From NCBI RefSeq assembly GCF_000482745.1, contig NZ_AXWQ01000007.1, forward strand, positions 271,093 to 335,092: DNA of 64,000 bases, written 5' to 3'. The stretch comes from Oleidesulfovibrio alaskensis DSM 16109 (GTDB lineage Bacteria; Desulfobacterota; Desulfovibrionia; Desulfovibrionales; Desulfovibrionaceae). The notes beneath the pieces are model-generated. The model made no database searches, was not told the origin of the DNA, and was given only the letters and a program-made list of their open reading frames with translations. Below, in pieces: positions 45,063 through 53,404 of the stretch. Positions within the stretch are counted from its first letter, which is position 1; the number at the start of each line of letters is the position of its first letter. A program made the translations under genes and the position numbers.

Positions 45063-47110
45063 ATCAGCAAGGGGCAGAAACGGAGCAGGATCTGCGGGCG
45101 CGGGTGCCGGACGAGCGCAGAGCCACGCTGGCCGCGCTGGAGCTGGCAGCCACCCTGAGCCATTTTGACCAGCGGCTTGACCGTATGGAAGGAGTGGACA
45201 GCATTCTGCGAGAGACCGCGGCCAAGGCTCAGGGACTGGTGGAAATGCAGTCATGGGCTTTTTTTCTGGTCGATCCGGAAACCGGAGATTTTACCTGTGC
45301 CCTTACTGACGGGCCGGAAGACCGTCTGCGTTTTGAACGTGAAGTGGACGCACTGATAGAAGACAGAACCTTTGCGTGGGTTCTGGGTCGCAACAGGGCC
45401 GTGCTTGTGCCTTCGGGCATCGGCGCTGCCGGCAGGCTGCTGCTCCATCCGCTGGCGACATCTTCGGGGCTGTGGGGCATGTTTGTGGCTTTTACCGGTG
45501 AAGGGGCAGAGTCCACAGACCTCGGGTTTTATCTGCTTACGGTGGTGTTTTTTTCCTGCGCATCCATGCTTGAAAGCTATTCTCTGTACCGCCAGCTGCA
45601 GCAGGTGAACGAGGGACTGGAACAGCAGGTGGCCGACCGCACCCGCGAACTGGTGTCCATTAACTCCAGTCTGGAACGCGAGGTGGAGGAACGCAGTCTG
45701 GCAGAGCAGCAGCTGCGGCGGACTCTGAACGAAAAAGAGTCATACCGGCAGCATCTTGAGGCCGTTTTTTCCAGCATACAGGATGCCATCATCACCGTAG
45801 ACCTGAATGGTGTGGTACTGAACACCAATGCCGCTGCTGAAAAAATGCTGGGCATTCCGGCTGCACAGGCTGTGAGAATGCATCATACCGCCCTGCAGCT
45901 GCCCTGTGCCAGAGCATGTCAGGATGTGCTGGGAGCCACGCTGGGTTCCGGTACGCCCGTGCGCGAATTCCGCGCCGTGAGTGAAGACGGCGCTCAGGTG
46001 ATGATTCTGGGCGGCACGCCGCTTATCTCGCTGGACGGGACGTTTTCCGGCGCCGTTCTTTCCTGCCGCGATATCACGCGGCTTGTGTCGCTGGAGCAGC
46101 AGCTCCGTCAGCGGCATTCATTCAGCAATATCATCGGGCGCAGCAAGGTTATGCAATCGCTGTTCGGCCTGCTGGAAAATCTTGCGGCATACGACACCAC
46201 AGTGCTGGTCACCGGTGAATCCGGTACCGGCAAGGAACTGGTGGCAGAGGCTCTGCATTACAACGGGGCGCGCTCGGGCGGACCGCTGGTCAAGGTGAAC
46301 TGCACTGCCTTGTCTGAAAGCCTGCTGGAAAGCGAACTGTTCGGCCATGTGCGCGGGGCCTTTACCGGAGCCGTGCGCGACAGGGCCGGACGGTTTGAGA
46401 CAGCCGAAGGCGGTACTATTTTTCTTGATGAGATCGGCGACATCTCCATGCGTATTCAGGTACTGCTGCTGCGCTTTCTCGAGTCAAAAGAATTTGAACG
46501 GGTGGGTGACACCACTCCGCGGCGGGCTGATGTGCGCATAGTGGCTGCCACCAATGCCGACCTGCACCGGCGCATCAGTGAAGGTACTTTCCGCGCGGAC
46601 CTGTTTTACCGGCTCAATGTCACCAGTGTGCATCTGCCGCCGCTCAGGGAGAGGCGCGAAGACATCCCGCTGCTGGTCCAGCATTTTGTGGAGCAATGCA
46701 ACACCGAACTGGGAACCCGTGTGGCCGGAGTGGATGATAAAGCCATGGCTGCGCTGGTCCGTGCTCCGTGGCCGGGCAATGTGCGCGAACTGAAGCATAC
46801 GCTGGAACATGCCTGCGTGCTGTGCCGCGACGGCTATGTGGAAGCCGGTCACCTGCCGGCGGAGCTTGCGGCGGTTGAGTCTTCCCCTGTCCGGTTTGAT
46901 GCGGCGGTGTCCGGGCCGGTTTCTGCCGCCGCGGGCGGCGCAGTTCCGCAGCCCGTGGCGGGCGGATTCGGACGGCGGCAGCTGGACGCCCGCAGCATCA
47001 CGGCGGCCATCGAACAGACCGGAGGCAACAAGGCCAGAGCGGCGCGCCTGCTGGGAGTAGGGCGGGCGACTCTGTACCGCAAACTGCGGGAGCTGGACAT
47101 GTCCATATAA
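45059..47110 (+). CDS. Sigma-54-dependent transcriptional activator (GAF-PAS-AAA-Fis)
   Basis: 683 residues. Residues 40-170 are GAF-like, 170-230 a coiled coil and 230-350 a PAS domain. The AAA+ domain follows with Walker A G-E-S-G-T-G-K-E, an intact GAFTGA loop (G-A-F-T-G-A), Walker B F-L-D-E-I-G-D and the R-finger region. The C-terminus is a Fis-type helix-turn-helix (N-K-A-R-A-A-R-L-L-G-V-G-R-A-T-L-Y-R-K-L). Two 25-bp operators begin three bases after its stop, followed by a -24/-12 promoter, so it probably activates the thioredoxin-fold gene downstream. Confidence 0.93.
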   Translation: MNQQGAETEQDLRARVPDERRATLAALELAATLSHFDQRLDRMEGVDSILRETAAKAQGLVEMQSWAFFLVDPETGDFTCALTDGPEDRLRFEREVDALIEDRTFAWVLGRNRAVLVPSGIGAAGRLLLHPLATSSGLWGMFVAFTGEGAESTDLGFYLLTVVFFSCASMLESYSLYRQLQQVNEGLEQQVADRTRELVSINSSLEREVEERSLAEQQLRRTLNEKESYRQHLEAVFSSIQDAIITVDLNGVVLNTNAAAEKMLGIPAAQAVRMHHTALQLPCARACQDVLGATLGSGTPVREFRAVSEDGAQVMILGGTPLISLDGTFSGAVLSCRDITRLVSLEQQLRQRHSFSNIIGRSKVMQSLFGLLENLAAYDTTVLVTGESGTGKELVAEALHYNGARSGGPLVKVNCTALSESLLESELFGHVRGAFTGAVRDRAGRFETAEGGTIFLDEIGDISMRIQVLLLRFLESKEFERVGDTTPRRADVRIVAATNADLHRRISEGTFRADLFYRLNVTSVHLPPLRERREDIPLLVQHFVEQCNTELGTRVAGVDDKAMAALVRAPWPGNVRELKHTLEHACVLCRDGYVEAGHLPAELAAVESSPVRFDAAVSGPVSAAAGGAVPQPVAGGFGRRQLDARSITAAIEQTGGNKARAARLLGVGRATLYRKLRELDMSI

Positions 47111-47112
47111 CA

Positions 47113-47184
47113 TGTCTCAAGTGTCTCAAGCGAGACATCTTTGTGTCTCAAGTGTCTTGTTTGAGACAGCGATTAGGTGTCTCA
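47113..47184 (+). promoter_or_regulatory. Cluster of TGTCTCA-type enhancer sites
   Basis: Two 25-bp imperfect palindromes, each with TGTCTCA at one end and GAGACA at the other (47113-47137 and 47144-47168), lie 31 bases apart, about three helical turns. A single TGTCTCA half-site follows at 47178. They are about 85-135 bases upstream of a -24/-12 promoter, the usual distance for a sigma-54 activator. Confidence 0.75.
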
Positions 47185-47207
47185 CCGACAGGGTTATTCT
47201 TAGTGGA

Positions 47208-47241
47208 AATCTGTAATAATTTTATATTACAGATTTTTTTT
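47208..47241 (+). terminator. Terminator of the sigma-54 activator gene
   Basis: AATCTGTAATA / TATTACAGATT 11-bp perfect stem with a 6-base AT loop and a T8 run. It lies between the enhancer sites and the -24/-12 promoter. Confidence 0.8.
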
Positions 47242-47245
47242 ATTT

Positions 47246-47262
47246 TGGCACCGGTGTTGTAA
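47246..47262 (+). promoter_or_regulatory. Sigma-54 (-24/-12) promoter
   Basis: TGGCACC, 4 bases, TTGTA; the GG-to-GT distance is canonical. The -24 element is perfect and the -12 TTGT differs by one base from TTGC. It is 30 bases before the thioredoxin-fold gene. Confidence 0.72.
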
Positions 47263-47291
47263 TACAGGATGCAAGGACAAGGGGGGCCGGC

Positions 47292-47687
47292 ATGGTAACA
47301 GTGGTTACGCCTGAACAGTTCGCCAGCATACTGGATACGGAAGACAGACCGGTGCTGGCAGGATGCCTGCAGAGAGATTCCGCTTTTATGGAGCAGTGTA
47401 TGGTGCTGCAGGCTGCGTCCACCGCAGTGGAGGGAAAGGCCAGAGTCTGCCTGATGGACCCGGACTGGCTGAACGAGTTCTGCCGCAAGTTTTCCATAAG
47501 CGGTACCCCGTCGTACCTGCTGTTTAACGGCGGAACAGAATACGAGCGGTTTCTGGGCAGGGCCGAACTGCACAATCTGACAGCCATGGCCCGCAGACTG
47601 CTGCCGGCGGCACGGCACCCTGAGGCGCAGGGCAGGCAGGCACCGCGGTTTGATATGGAACTGAGCCGCGCCGGATACTGGTCCTGA
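47292..47687 (+). CDS. Thioredoxin-fold protein lacking a CxxC motif
   Basis: 131 residues from ATG 47292. The thioredoxin-like core is visible as a beta strand (R-P-V-L-A-G-C-L-Q), a second strand (K-A-R-V-C-L-M-D-P-D) and the cis-Pro region S-I-S-G-T-P-S-Y-L-L-F-N-G-G. The two-Cys active site is missing: Cys 25 sits where the motif would begin and the second Cys is absent; others are at 36, 50 and 60. It may act through a single reactive Cys or as a binding protein. It is driven by a sigma-54 promoter and sits alone after the activator gene. Confidence 0.65.
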   Translation: MVTVVTPEQFASILDTEDRPVLAGCLQRDSAFMEQCMVLQAASTAVEGKARVCLMDPDWLNEFCRKFSISGTPSYLLFNGGTEYERFLGRAELHNLTAMARRLLPAARHPEAQGRQAPRFDMELSRAGYWS

Positions 47688-48221
47688 TGAATTTTGCCAG
47701 CGCTGCGGCATAGCGGAACAATGCCTTGATGATCCCGGAAGGCGTCCGTTTATCAGCCGCAGACAAGACCGGAGCAGGTCAGGAAGGAGTAAGTCTCCGC
47801 CGCTGCAAGGCGGAGCACATACGGACACGAGATGCAACGGAAGCCGTGCACCATAGCGGGGGCTACGGGGGGAAGCACGGCATCCGGATACCGCGCAATC
47901 AGTGTGCGCGGCCCGCAACGGGCCCGGTCCGCCTTCGGGGGTTGGCGGACACATAGCGGATACGTCCGCGCACACTGCGCGTATTTCGGCCCTGCCGCGC
48001 ACAGGCGGCACGGCAAACACGGTATCAGCGAAAAACGGCGCGGCCATGTTGCAGGCATTACAGGGGGGAAGTGCTGTACATCTTGTACGCATGACCGCGC
48101 CGCACTTCGCACAGAGTACGTGCGGCAACGCAAACGACTTATGCAGACGCTGCGGTTATCTAATCCCGGGGGGGATTGCAGCGTCGGCCGGGGCATCCGG
48201 GGGGATTGTGCCGGTACTGAA
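47688..48221. other. 530-base region without a recognised gene
   Basis: Between the thioredoxin-fold gene and rrf2. ORFs of 140-190 residues exist but have biased composition and no recognised features. The first 140 bases can fold into a three-way shape: GTCCGT 47744 pairs with ACGGAC 47821, enclosing a GACC/GGTC hairpin and a perfect CTCCGCC/GGCGGAG hairpin. In GC-rich DNA this could be chance. Confidence 0.45.
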
Positions 48222-48257
48222 AAAAGCGGTCTGCCTGATGGCAGACCGCTTTTATTG
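48222..48257 (-). terminator. Terminator of the hmc operon
   Basis: 14-bp perfect stem AAAAGCGGTCTGCC / GGCAGACCGCTTTT with a TGAT loop, A-rich on the left and T-rich on the right, so it can act in both directions. It follows rrf2. Confidence 0.85.
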
Positions 48258-48280
48258 CGGTATGTGCGTTGCGGACGCGT

Positions 48281-48721
48281 TCAGCAGGCCTGCCCCTGTT
48301 TGGGGCACAGCTCCGCGTCGTTGATCAGGTCTGCCAGCGTGAACGAATTCAGCTTTTCATACATGGCCTTGGCCGCTTCGTTCCAGATGGTTCTGGTCAG
48401 GCAGTAGTCCATGCGGGGGCAGCACGGTTCGGGGTCCACACATTCAAAGGTGGGAACCGTTTCCTCCAGAGCGAAAACGACATCGCCCAGCAGGATGGAT
48501 TCCGGCGGCCTGGCCAGCATGTAGCCGCCCTTGGATCCCAGTCTGCTGGAGATGTAGCCGGCACCCTTCAATACCCTGATAAGCTTTTCAAGGTACTTCA
48601 TGGATATGCCCTGCCGGTCAGCGATTTCCTTGATGGAAACCGGCTGATCGTCACCATGGGTATGCATGGCGATGTCGAGCAGCATGCGCGTACCGTAACG
48701 GCTTCGTGTGGTAAGCTTCAT
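48281..48721 (-). CDS. rrf2: Rrf2-family transcriptional regulator of the hmc operon
   Basis: 146 residues from M-K-L-T-T-R; an upstream start adds nine unsupported residues. It has a winged helix typical of Rrf2 (R-S-R-Y-G-T-R-M-L-L-D-I-A, I-S-x-K-Y-L-E-K-L-I-R-V-L-K, G-S-K-G-G-Y-M-L-A-R). Cys are at C-V-D-P-E-P-C-C-P-R-M-D-Y-C plus a late Cys, a pattern that could bind an Fe-S cluster as in IscR/NsrR. In D. vulgaris Rrf2 represses hmc. Here it follows hmcF with no rrf1 between them. Confidence 0.92.
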   Translation of the reverse strand: MKLTTRSRYGTRMLLDIAMHTHGDDQPVSIKEIADRQGISMKYLEKLIRVLKGAGYISSRLGSKGGYMLARPPESILLGDVVFALEETVPTFECVDPEPCCPRMDYCLTRTIWNEAAKAMYEKLNSFTLADLINDAELCPKQGQAC

Positions 48722-48804
48722 GGGTATCCTGCGTGGATGCGGATGCACGGGGCATCACGGGGAGCGAAACGGGGCGGAAGCGTCTGCTTCCGCCCCTGTT
48801 GTTG

Positions 48805-50193
48805 TTATTCGTCGTCTGCGGCTTTCAGATGGTCCGGCACAATGGCCATCTTGATGAGGAGCGGTTTGAGGAAGCTCCACTTGATGCCGATTTCGTATTC
48901 TTCTTCAAGGTCGCGGATGGCGTCCCAGCAGTTATGGCAGGGGGCCACCACCAGCGTGGCGCCTGTGGCCAGAATCTGGTCGCGCTTGGTCTGCAGGGCC
49001 TTGTTACGCTCTGCGCGGTACTTGCCGATACCGTTAAAGCCGCCACCGCCGCCGCAGCAGTAGTTATGCTCGCGGTTGGGGGTCATTTCACGGTAGTCTT
49101 CGGCAATATAGCTCATGATCTCGCGGGTGAAGTTGGCAAGACCATGGTTGCGCACATAGTTGCAGGAATCCTGAAGCGTACAGGGTTCCTTGATCTTTTT
49201 GGCAGGATCGATCTTGATCTTGCCTTCGCGCAGAGCTTCGGCAACCCACTCCACATAGTGCATGCACTTGACCGGCGGCAGGCCGTCTTCGCGTCCTGCC
49301 CAGTACGGCCCTTCGATGACGGTGGCGCGGTGTGCGTGGCCGCATTCGGTGCCGACCATGCGTTTGGGTTTCAGGCGTTCCATGGCGGCATACACCTTGT
49401 CCACCTGCATTTTGCACGCGGCCCAGTCACCGGCAAACATGGCCAGCGACGTCTGTTCCCAGCCTTCGCTGGGCACGGTCCAGTCTTCACCGGCCAGATG
49501 GAACAGGATGGCGGCTTCTGCAAGGTCTTCAGGGTAGTGCTTGGGTTCGCGGGCGTTCAGCGTGTACATGATGTCCGCGCCTACTTTGTCCACGGGAATG
49601 GTAAGACCCGGCCATTCTTCGGCTGTTTCCTCTTCCATCCATTCGCAGGTCTCTACCCAGTCCTCGGTGGTCACGTCCATCTGCGCGCTGTACACGCGGT
49701 GCATGCCGGAACCGATTTTCAGTTCCCACGGCACAAAACCCTGAGAGTACATGAGACCGCGCAGGTAGCTGAACATGACGCCCATGTCTATGCCGTGGGG
49801 GCAGTACATGCCGCAACGGTTGCAGCAGGTGCACTGCGACCACGCCACTTCCATGCAGTGCTGCATGAAGGCGTTGTCCACCTTGCCTTTGCGTTTAACC
49901 ATTTCGCCCAGCGTGGACTGTATCTTGTACGCGGGAACCTGCTTGGGGTCGCGGTTGTTTACGCGGTACAGAAAGCAGCTGTCGGCGCACATGCCGCAGT
50001 GGGCGCATATTTCCAGCCAGGTGCGGATGCGTGACTGGCAGGTTTTTTCAATGGTGGACCACAACGCGTCGGTGTCCACTTCCAGCGAGTTCATTTCTTC
50101 GTAATACTGATTGCCGCCCTTGTCGCCGAGCAGGGCCTTCAGGTCCTCTTCGGTGTTGACCGGACGTTTATTACAGAACTTACCTTCAGGCAT
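48805..50193 (-). CDS. hmcF: HmcF, Fe-S protein of the high-molecular-weight cytochrome complex
   Basis: 462 residues. The N-terminal ferredoxin-like part has two four-Cys sets (I-C-A-H-C-G-M-C-A-D-S-C and C-T-C-C-N-R-C-G-M-Y-C-P-H-G). The C-terminal part is a CCG-type domain resembling HdrD/DsrK, with C-C-G-G-G-G-G-F-N-G and P-C-H-N-C-W. It faces the cytoplasm and would pass electrons from the membrane subunits to a soluble acceptor. It is the last structural gene, 25 bases after hmcE. Confidence 0.92.
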   Translation of the reverse strand: MPEGKFCNKRPVNTEEDLKALLGDKGGNQYYEEMNSLEVDTDALWSTIEKTCQSRIRTWLEICAHCGMCADSCFLYRVNNRDPKQVPAYKIQSTLGEMVKRKGKVDNAFMQHCMEVAWSQCTCCNRCGMYCPHGIDMGVMFSYLRGLMYSQGFVPWELKIGSGMHRVYSAQMDVTTEDWVETCEWMEEETAEEWPGLTIPVDKVGADIMYTLNAREPKHYPEDLAEAAILFHLAGEDWTVPSEGWEQTSLAMFAGDWAACKMQVDKVYAAMERLKPKRMVGTECGHAHRATVIEGPYWAGREDGLPPVKCMHYVEWVAEALREGKIKIDPAKKIKEPCTLQDSCNYVRNHGLANFTREIMSYIAEDYREMTPNREHNYCCGGGGGFNGIGKYRAERNKALQTKRDQILATGATLVVAPCHNCWDAIRDLEEEYEIGIKWSFLKPLLIKMAIVPDHLKAADDE

Positions 50194-50218
50194 TGTTCAC
50201 TCCTTCTGGGTGTGCCGG

Positions 50219-50899
50219 TTACCAGGGGAAGCCGGCTGTACGCTTCATACCGCCACGCTTGATGTTGTAATCCATACCCAGCTGGCCGCGTGACATGAAA
50301 AAGAGTGCCACATGAGACAGCTTGGTGAACGGAATGAGCACCAGCAGCAGTTCGCCCGTGATTATGTGCATGACCAGCCAGAACTGGTAGTCGCCCACAT
50401 GCAGACGGGCGATGAAGCCTGTGAGGAACGGTGCGGCGGAAACGGCCAGAATGAACCAGTCGTAAGCGCTGGTCAGGATGCGCACTTCCGTCAGGGCGAT
50501 GCGGCGCAGGGCCAGCATGGCCGCGCCGGCCAGAGCGGCAACTGTCAGGCCGTCTGCCAGCCACCACGGCAGGGTGGGCAGGCTGAAGCCGAAGCGTTCT
50601 TCCAGAATGATGTTGTGACCCATGAGAAACAGCGGAACCAGCACAGCCCCGATGTGGAAAAGGAAGAACCCTGCAGCCATGAAAGGCTGCTGACGCCAGC
50701 TGTGGGTTCCCATGGGGGTTATCCAGCAGAGTACGGAACGCAGCGCTCCGCGCAGTCCGATGCTCATATGCGGCCGGTAGGCCACTCTGTCGAGCTTCCA
50801 ATCAAGGCCGCGGATGTACCAGACAACCCGTGCCAGCAGACCGCCGAAGCAGACCACCAGGGATATCCAGAGCATGGGGCCGGTCAGGAAATCGATCAT
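50219..50899 (-). CDS. hmcE: HmcE, cytochrome b-type membrane subunit
   Basis: 226 residues with five membrane segments. It resembles the NarI/DsrM-type cytochrome b. Candidate haem His are in F-H-I-G-A, M-G-H-N, L-H-V-G-D-Y and V-M-H-I-I-T-G-E. It links the periplasmic cytochrome module to HmcF, together with HmcC and HmcD. Confidence 0.9.
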   Translation of the reverse strand: MIDFLTGPMLWISLVVCFGGLLARVVWYIRGLDWKLDRVAYRPHMSIGLRGALRSVLCWITPMGTHSWRQQPFMAAGFFLFHIGAVLVPLFLMGHNIILEERFGFSLPTLPWWLADGLTVAALAGAAMLALRRIALTEVRILTSAYDWFILAVSAAPFLTGFIARLHVGDYQFWLVMHIITGELLLVLIPFTKLSHVALFFMSRGQLGMDYNIKRGGMKRTAGFPW

Positions 50900-50941
50900 T
50901 ATTGTCTCCTTGCTTGCTAAGACGTGTGTTCGGGCCGGAAG

Positions 50942-51085
50942 TTAGTACTTCCGCATTTTTTCGTCCCGACCGGTCAGAAACTTCCAGAAGCCGACGAAGC
51001 AGAGAAGGGTCACTCCCATAAGGATATAGGTGATGCCCTTGGAGTGCAGCATGAATTCATGAAGCGTGTAAAACATCTGTTCCAT
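50942..51085 (-). CDS. hmcD: HmcD, small membrane subunit
   Basis: 47 residues, too short for most gene finders. One transmembrane helix (I-T-Y-I-L-M-G-V-T-L-L-C-F-V-G-F-W) lies between a helical N-terminus (M-E-Q-M-F-Y-T-L-H-E-F-M) and a basic tail (F-L-T-G-R-D-E-K-M-R-K-Y). The size matches recalled D. vulgaris HmcD. It lies between hmcC and hmcE, preceded by AAGGAG. Confidence 0.9.
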   Translation of the reverse strand: MEQMFYTLHEFMLHSKGITYILMGVTLLCFVGFWKFLTGRDEKMRKY

Positions 51086-51107
51086 GAGTTTTCTCCTTCA
51101 CGCCAGC

Positions 51108-52277
51108 CTAGTGGGCGTCTTTGTAGTCGGGGTGCTCGAACAGCACGGGCATACGTGTGGCGATGAACCGGTACACCGTGATGATCATGGTCACGATGAA
51201 GATGGAAATGCATATTTCCATCCAGTGGGGGAAGTAACGTTCGTCTGCGGGCAGCTGATAGTTGAATGCCACCAGAGAAACGTTGAAGCGGTTCATCACG
51301 ATGCCCAGCACGGCGTTGATGGAAGCCACGCGGATGATGGTCTTGTTCTTTTCGCGTACGCCCAGCGCATACAGAAATGCGGGCAGCGCCACAAAGCCGA
51401 ACATTTCCACCAGAAACCACGCGCCGTAGCCGGTTGCAAGGTAGTGCCAGTCGTTGTCCATGGCTATGTCCATGGTCTTGATGCAGAAGTAGCCCGCCAG
51501 CACAAAGGCGGCGGCTTTGCCGAAGCCCAGCACCACGTCGTCAGCTTCGTCCAGATGGGTTTTGTCCATCATGTGATGCAGCCCCTTGTGCGCCAGCGTA
51601 CCTTCAAAGATAACCATGGAAAGGCCGGCAACCATGGAAGAGATGAAGAAGAATACGGGCAGGAACGAGGAGTACCACAGCGGGTGCAGCTTGCTGGGTG
51701 CGATGAGGAACAGGGCGCCCAGCGAGGACTGGTGCAGTGTGGAAAGCACAACGCCGAAGATGGTGAGCACCAGCGTGAACTTGACCACGATGTTGCGTAT
51801 CTTGCGCAGTCCCAGCCATTCCAGCGCTGCGGGCGACCATTCGATGAACAGCACGGTGAGATACGTCATGACGCACAGACCCACTTCAAACAGCAGCGAC
51901 GTGGTGCCCTGCGAGTAGAATATGGGATAGGGCAGACGCAGCGGATGGCCGAGGTCGTAGGTGAGGGCGATAACCACAAAGAAGTAGCCGAGGAACGCCG
52001 TGGTTATGGCCGGACGCACCGCGGAATGAAAACGTTTGAGACCGAACAGGTAGCATGCGGCGCTGGTGACATAGCCACCGGCTGCCAGTGCCACACCGCA
52101 CAGCAGGTCAAATCCGATCCACACCCCCCAGGGGTTGTTGTGGTCAAGGTTGGAAACGGCGCCGATACCCTGAGTGAAGCGGATGAACGTCAGAATGAGA
52201 CCGCCCACAAGGATAATGGCCGTCAGGATGTTGCCGGGTGTCAGCAACCCGTTACGGTTGTTCTGTATGTCAGCCAT
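51108..52277 (-). CDS. hmcC: HmcC, NrfD-like integral membrane subunit
   Basis: 389 residues with about ten membrane helices of the NrfD/PsrC family, which interact with quinones or move protons. It starts with the G-N-I-L-T-A-I-I-L-V-G-G-L helix. It abuts hmcB directly (52277/52278), so translation is coupled. Confidence 0.92.
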   Translation of the reverse strand: MADIQNNRNGLLTPGNILTAIILVGGLILTFIRFTQGIGAVSNLDHNNPWGVWIGFDLLCGVALAAGGYVTSAACYLFGLKRFHSAVRPAITTAFLGYFFVVIALTYDLGHPLRLPYPIFYSQGTTSLLFEVGLCVMTYLTVLFIEWSPAALEWLGLRKIRNIVVKFTLVLTIFGVVLSTLHQSSLGALFLIAPSKLHPLWYSSFLPVFFFISSMVAGLSMVIFEGTLAHKGLHHMMDKTHLDEADDVVLGFGKAAAFVLAGYFCIKTMDIAMDNDWHYLATGYGAWFLVEMFGFVALPAFLYALGVREKNKTIIRVASINAVLGIVMNRFNVSLVAFNYQLPADERYFPHWMEICISIFIVTMIITVYRFIATRMPVLFEHPDYKDAH

Positions 52278-53381
52278 TTATGCGTCCTCCTCGGGCTTTT
52301 CCGTCCCGGATTCGGCGGATTCGGGTTCGTTTTGAGCGGCAAGGCGCGCTTCGAACTCTTTTTCAGCCTCTTCCTTTGCCTTTTTCACTTCGCGGGCAAT
52401 GGCGGCTTCTTTTTCCTTGGCGGCCTTTTCCATGGCGGCCTGCAGCTTGGCGTCCGCTTCGGCCTGCGTTTCGCCCACGGCATGGCGTACGGCGGCGGCC
52501 TGTTCTTCCTGCGCTATTTTATCTTTGCGTTTGGAAATGGCGTACGCACCGGTAAGCAGCACGGGCCAGATGCCTACAACCATGGGCACGGAACCCAGTG
52601 CGCCGGCGGTATGTTCCTGCGCGGGCTTGGTGCCCAGATGTTCATCCTGACCCAGTTCGCCGAAGGGTACACCGGCAAGGTACAGCCAGTTGGTGCCGCC
52701 CATTTCGTGTTCGCCGTAGATGTGGTCCTGATAGCGTTCAGGGTTTTTGCGGATTCTGTCGCGCGCGATGCGCAGCAGGTCTTCGCGCTTGCCGAAAGTC
52801 AGAGCTTCCTTGGGGCATTTTTCAACGCATCCCGGCAGCTTGCCTTCCTGCAGACGGGGGTGACACATGGTGCACTTGGTAATCAGCGGATCATATGCTT
52901 CACCGTATTCAAACGCGGGCACGTTGAACGGGCAGGCGATCATGCAGTACCGGCAGCCCACGCACAGCTTGGGGTTGTATGTAACCGAGCCGTCGGGGTT
53001 TTTGGTAAACGCCTTTACAAAGCAGGCCGAGGCGCAGGCGGGTTCCAGACAGTGGTTGCACTGCTGTTTGCGGAACACAGGGTGTTCAAGGCCGGCCACG
53101 TTGTATTTGTTGACCACTGTATAGGTGGCGTCATCTGTTCTGCGCTTGGTTTCAAGCACCGAAAGGTCGTCAAACGGCTTTTCGGGCATGGGCAGATTGT
53201 TCACCTGCTGGCACGCTTCCTCGCATTTGCGGCAGCCGATGCAGCGGGTGGAATCATGCAGAACGCCGTAGCTGTCGGGGTAGCCGGAAAAGCTGTGATT
53301 GCCCCCCGCGGCGGCGGGCTTGCCCGCTGCCACCGAAAGTCCGGCAGCACCGAGCAGGCTCAGAAAGGTTCTTCGACGCAT
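52278..53381 (-). CDS. hmcB: HmcB, periplasmic ferredoxin-like subunit with membrane tail
   Basis: 367 residues. The N-terminus is a twin-arginine-type leader (M-R-R-R-T-F-L-S-L-L-G). Four 4Fe-4S sites are seen: C-I-G-C-R-K-C-E-E-A-C, C-N-H-C-L-E-P-A-C-A-S-A-C, C-V-G-C-R-Y-C-M-I-A-C-P and C-T-M-C with C-V-E-K-C-P. A membrane helix (about 265-285) is followed by a charged coiled-coil tail of about 80 residues rich in Glu, Lys and Ala. It transfers electrons between HmcA and the membrane subunits. Confidence 0.93.
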   Translation of the reverse strand: MRRRTFLSLLGAAGLSVAAGKPAAAGGNHSFSGYPDSYGVLHDSTRCIGCRKCEEACQQVNNLPMPEKPFDDLSVLETKRRTDDATYTVVNKYNVAGLEHPVFRKQQCNHCLEPACASACFVKAFTKNPDGSVTYNPKLCVGCRYCMIACPFNVPAFEYGEAYDPLITKCTMCHPRLQEGKLPGCVEKCPKEALTFGKREDLLRIARDRIRKNPERYQDHIYGEHEMGGTNWLYLAGVPFGELGQDEHLGTKPAQEHTAGALGSVPMVVGIWPVLLTGAYAISKRKDKIAQEEQAAAVRHAVGETQAEADAKLQAAMEKAAKEKEAAIAREVKKAKEEAEKEFEARLAAQNEPESAESGTEKPEEDA

Positions 53382-53404
53382 GGACTAGTCTCCTTGCTAA
53401 TATC

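Noticed and set aside
47744..47826. Cobalamin, Moco or SRP RNA
   Set aside because: A few bases resemble the SRP GGAAGGA loop, but the flanking helices and conserved cores do not fit any of these.
47148..48128. 326-residue minus-strand ORF
   Set aside because: It covers the promoter, the thioredoxin-fold gene and a gap; Pro/Arg/Cys-rich without motifs.
47832..48407. 191-residue plus-strand ORF in the gap before rrf2
   Set aside because: It runs through the terminator into the antisense of rrf2 and has no recognised feature.
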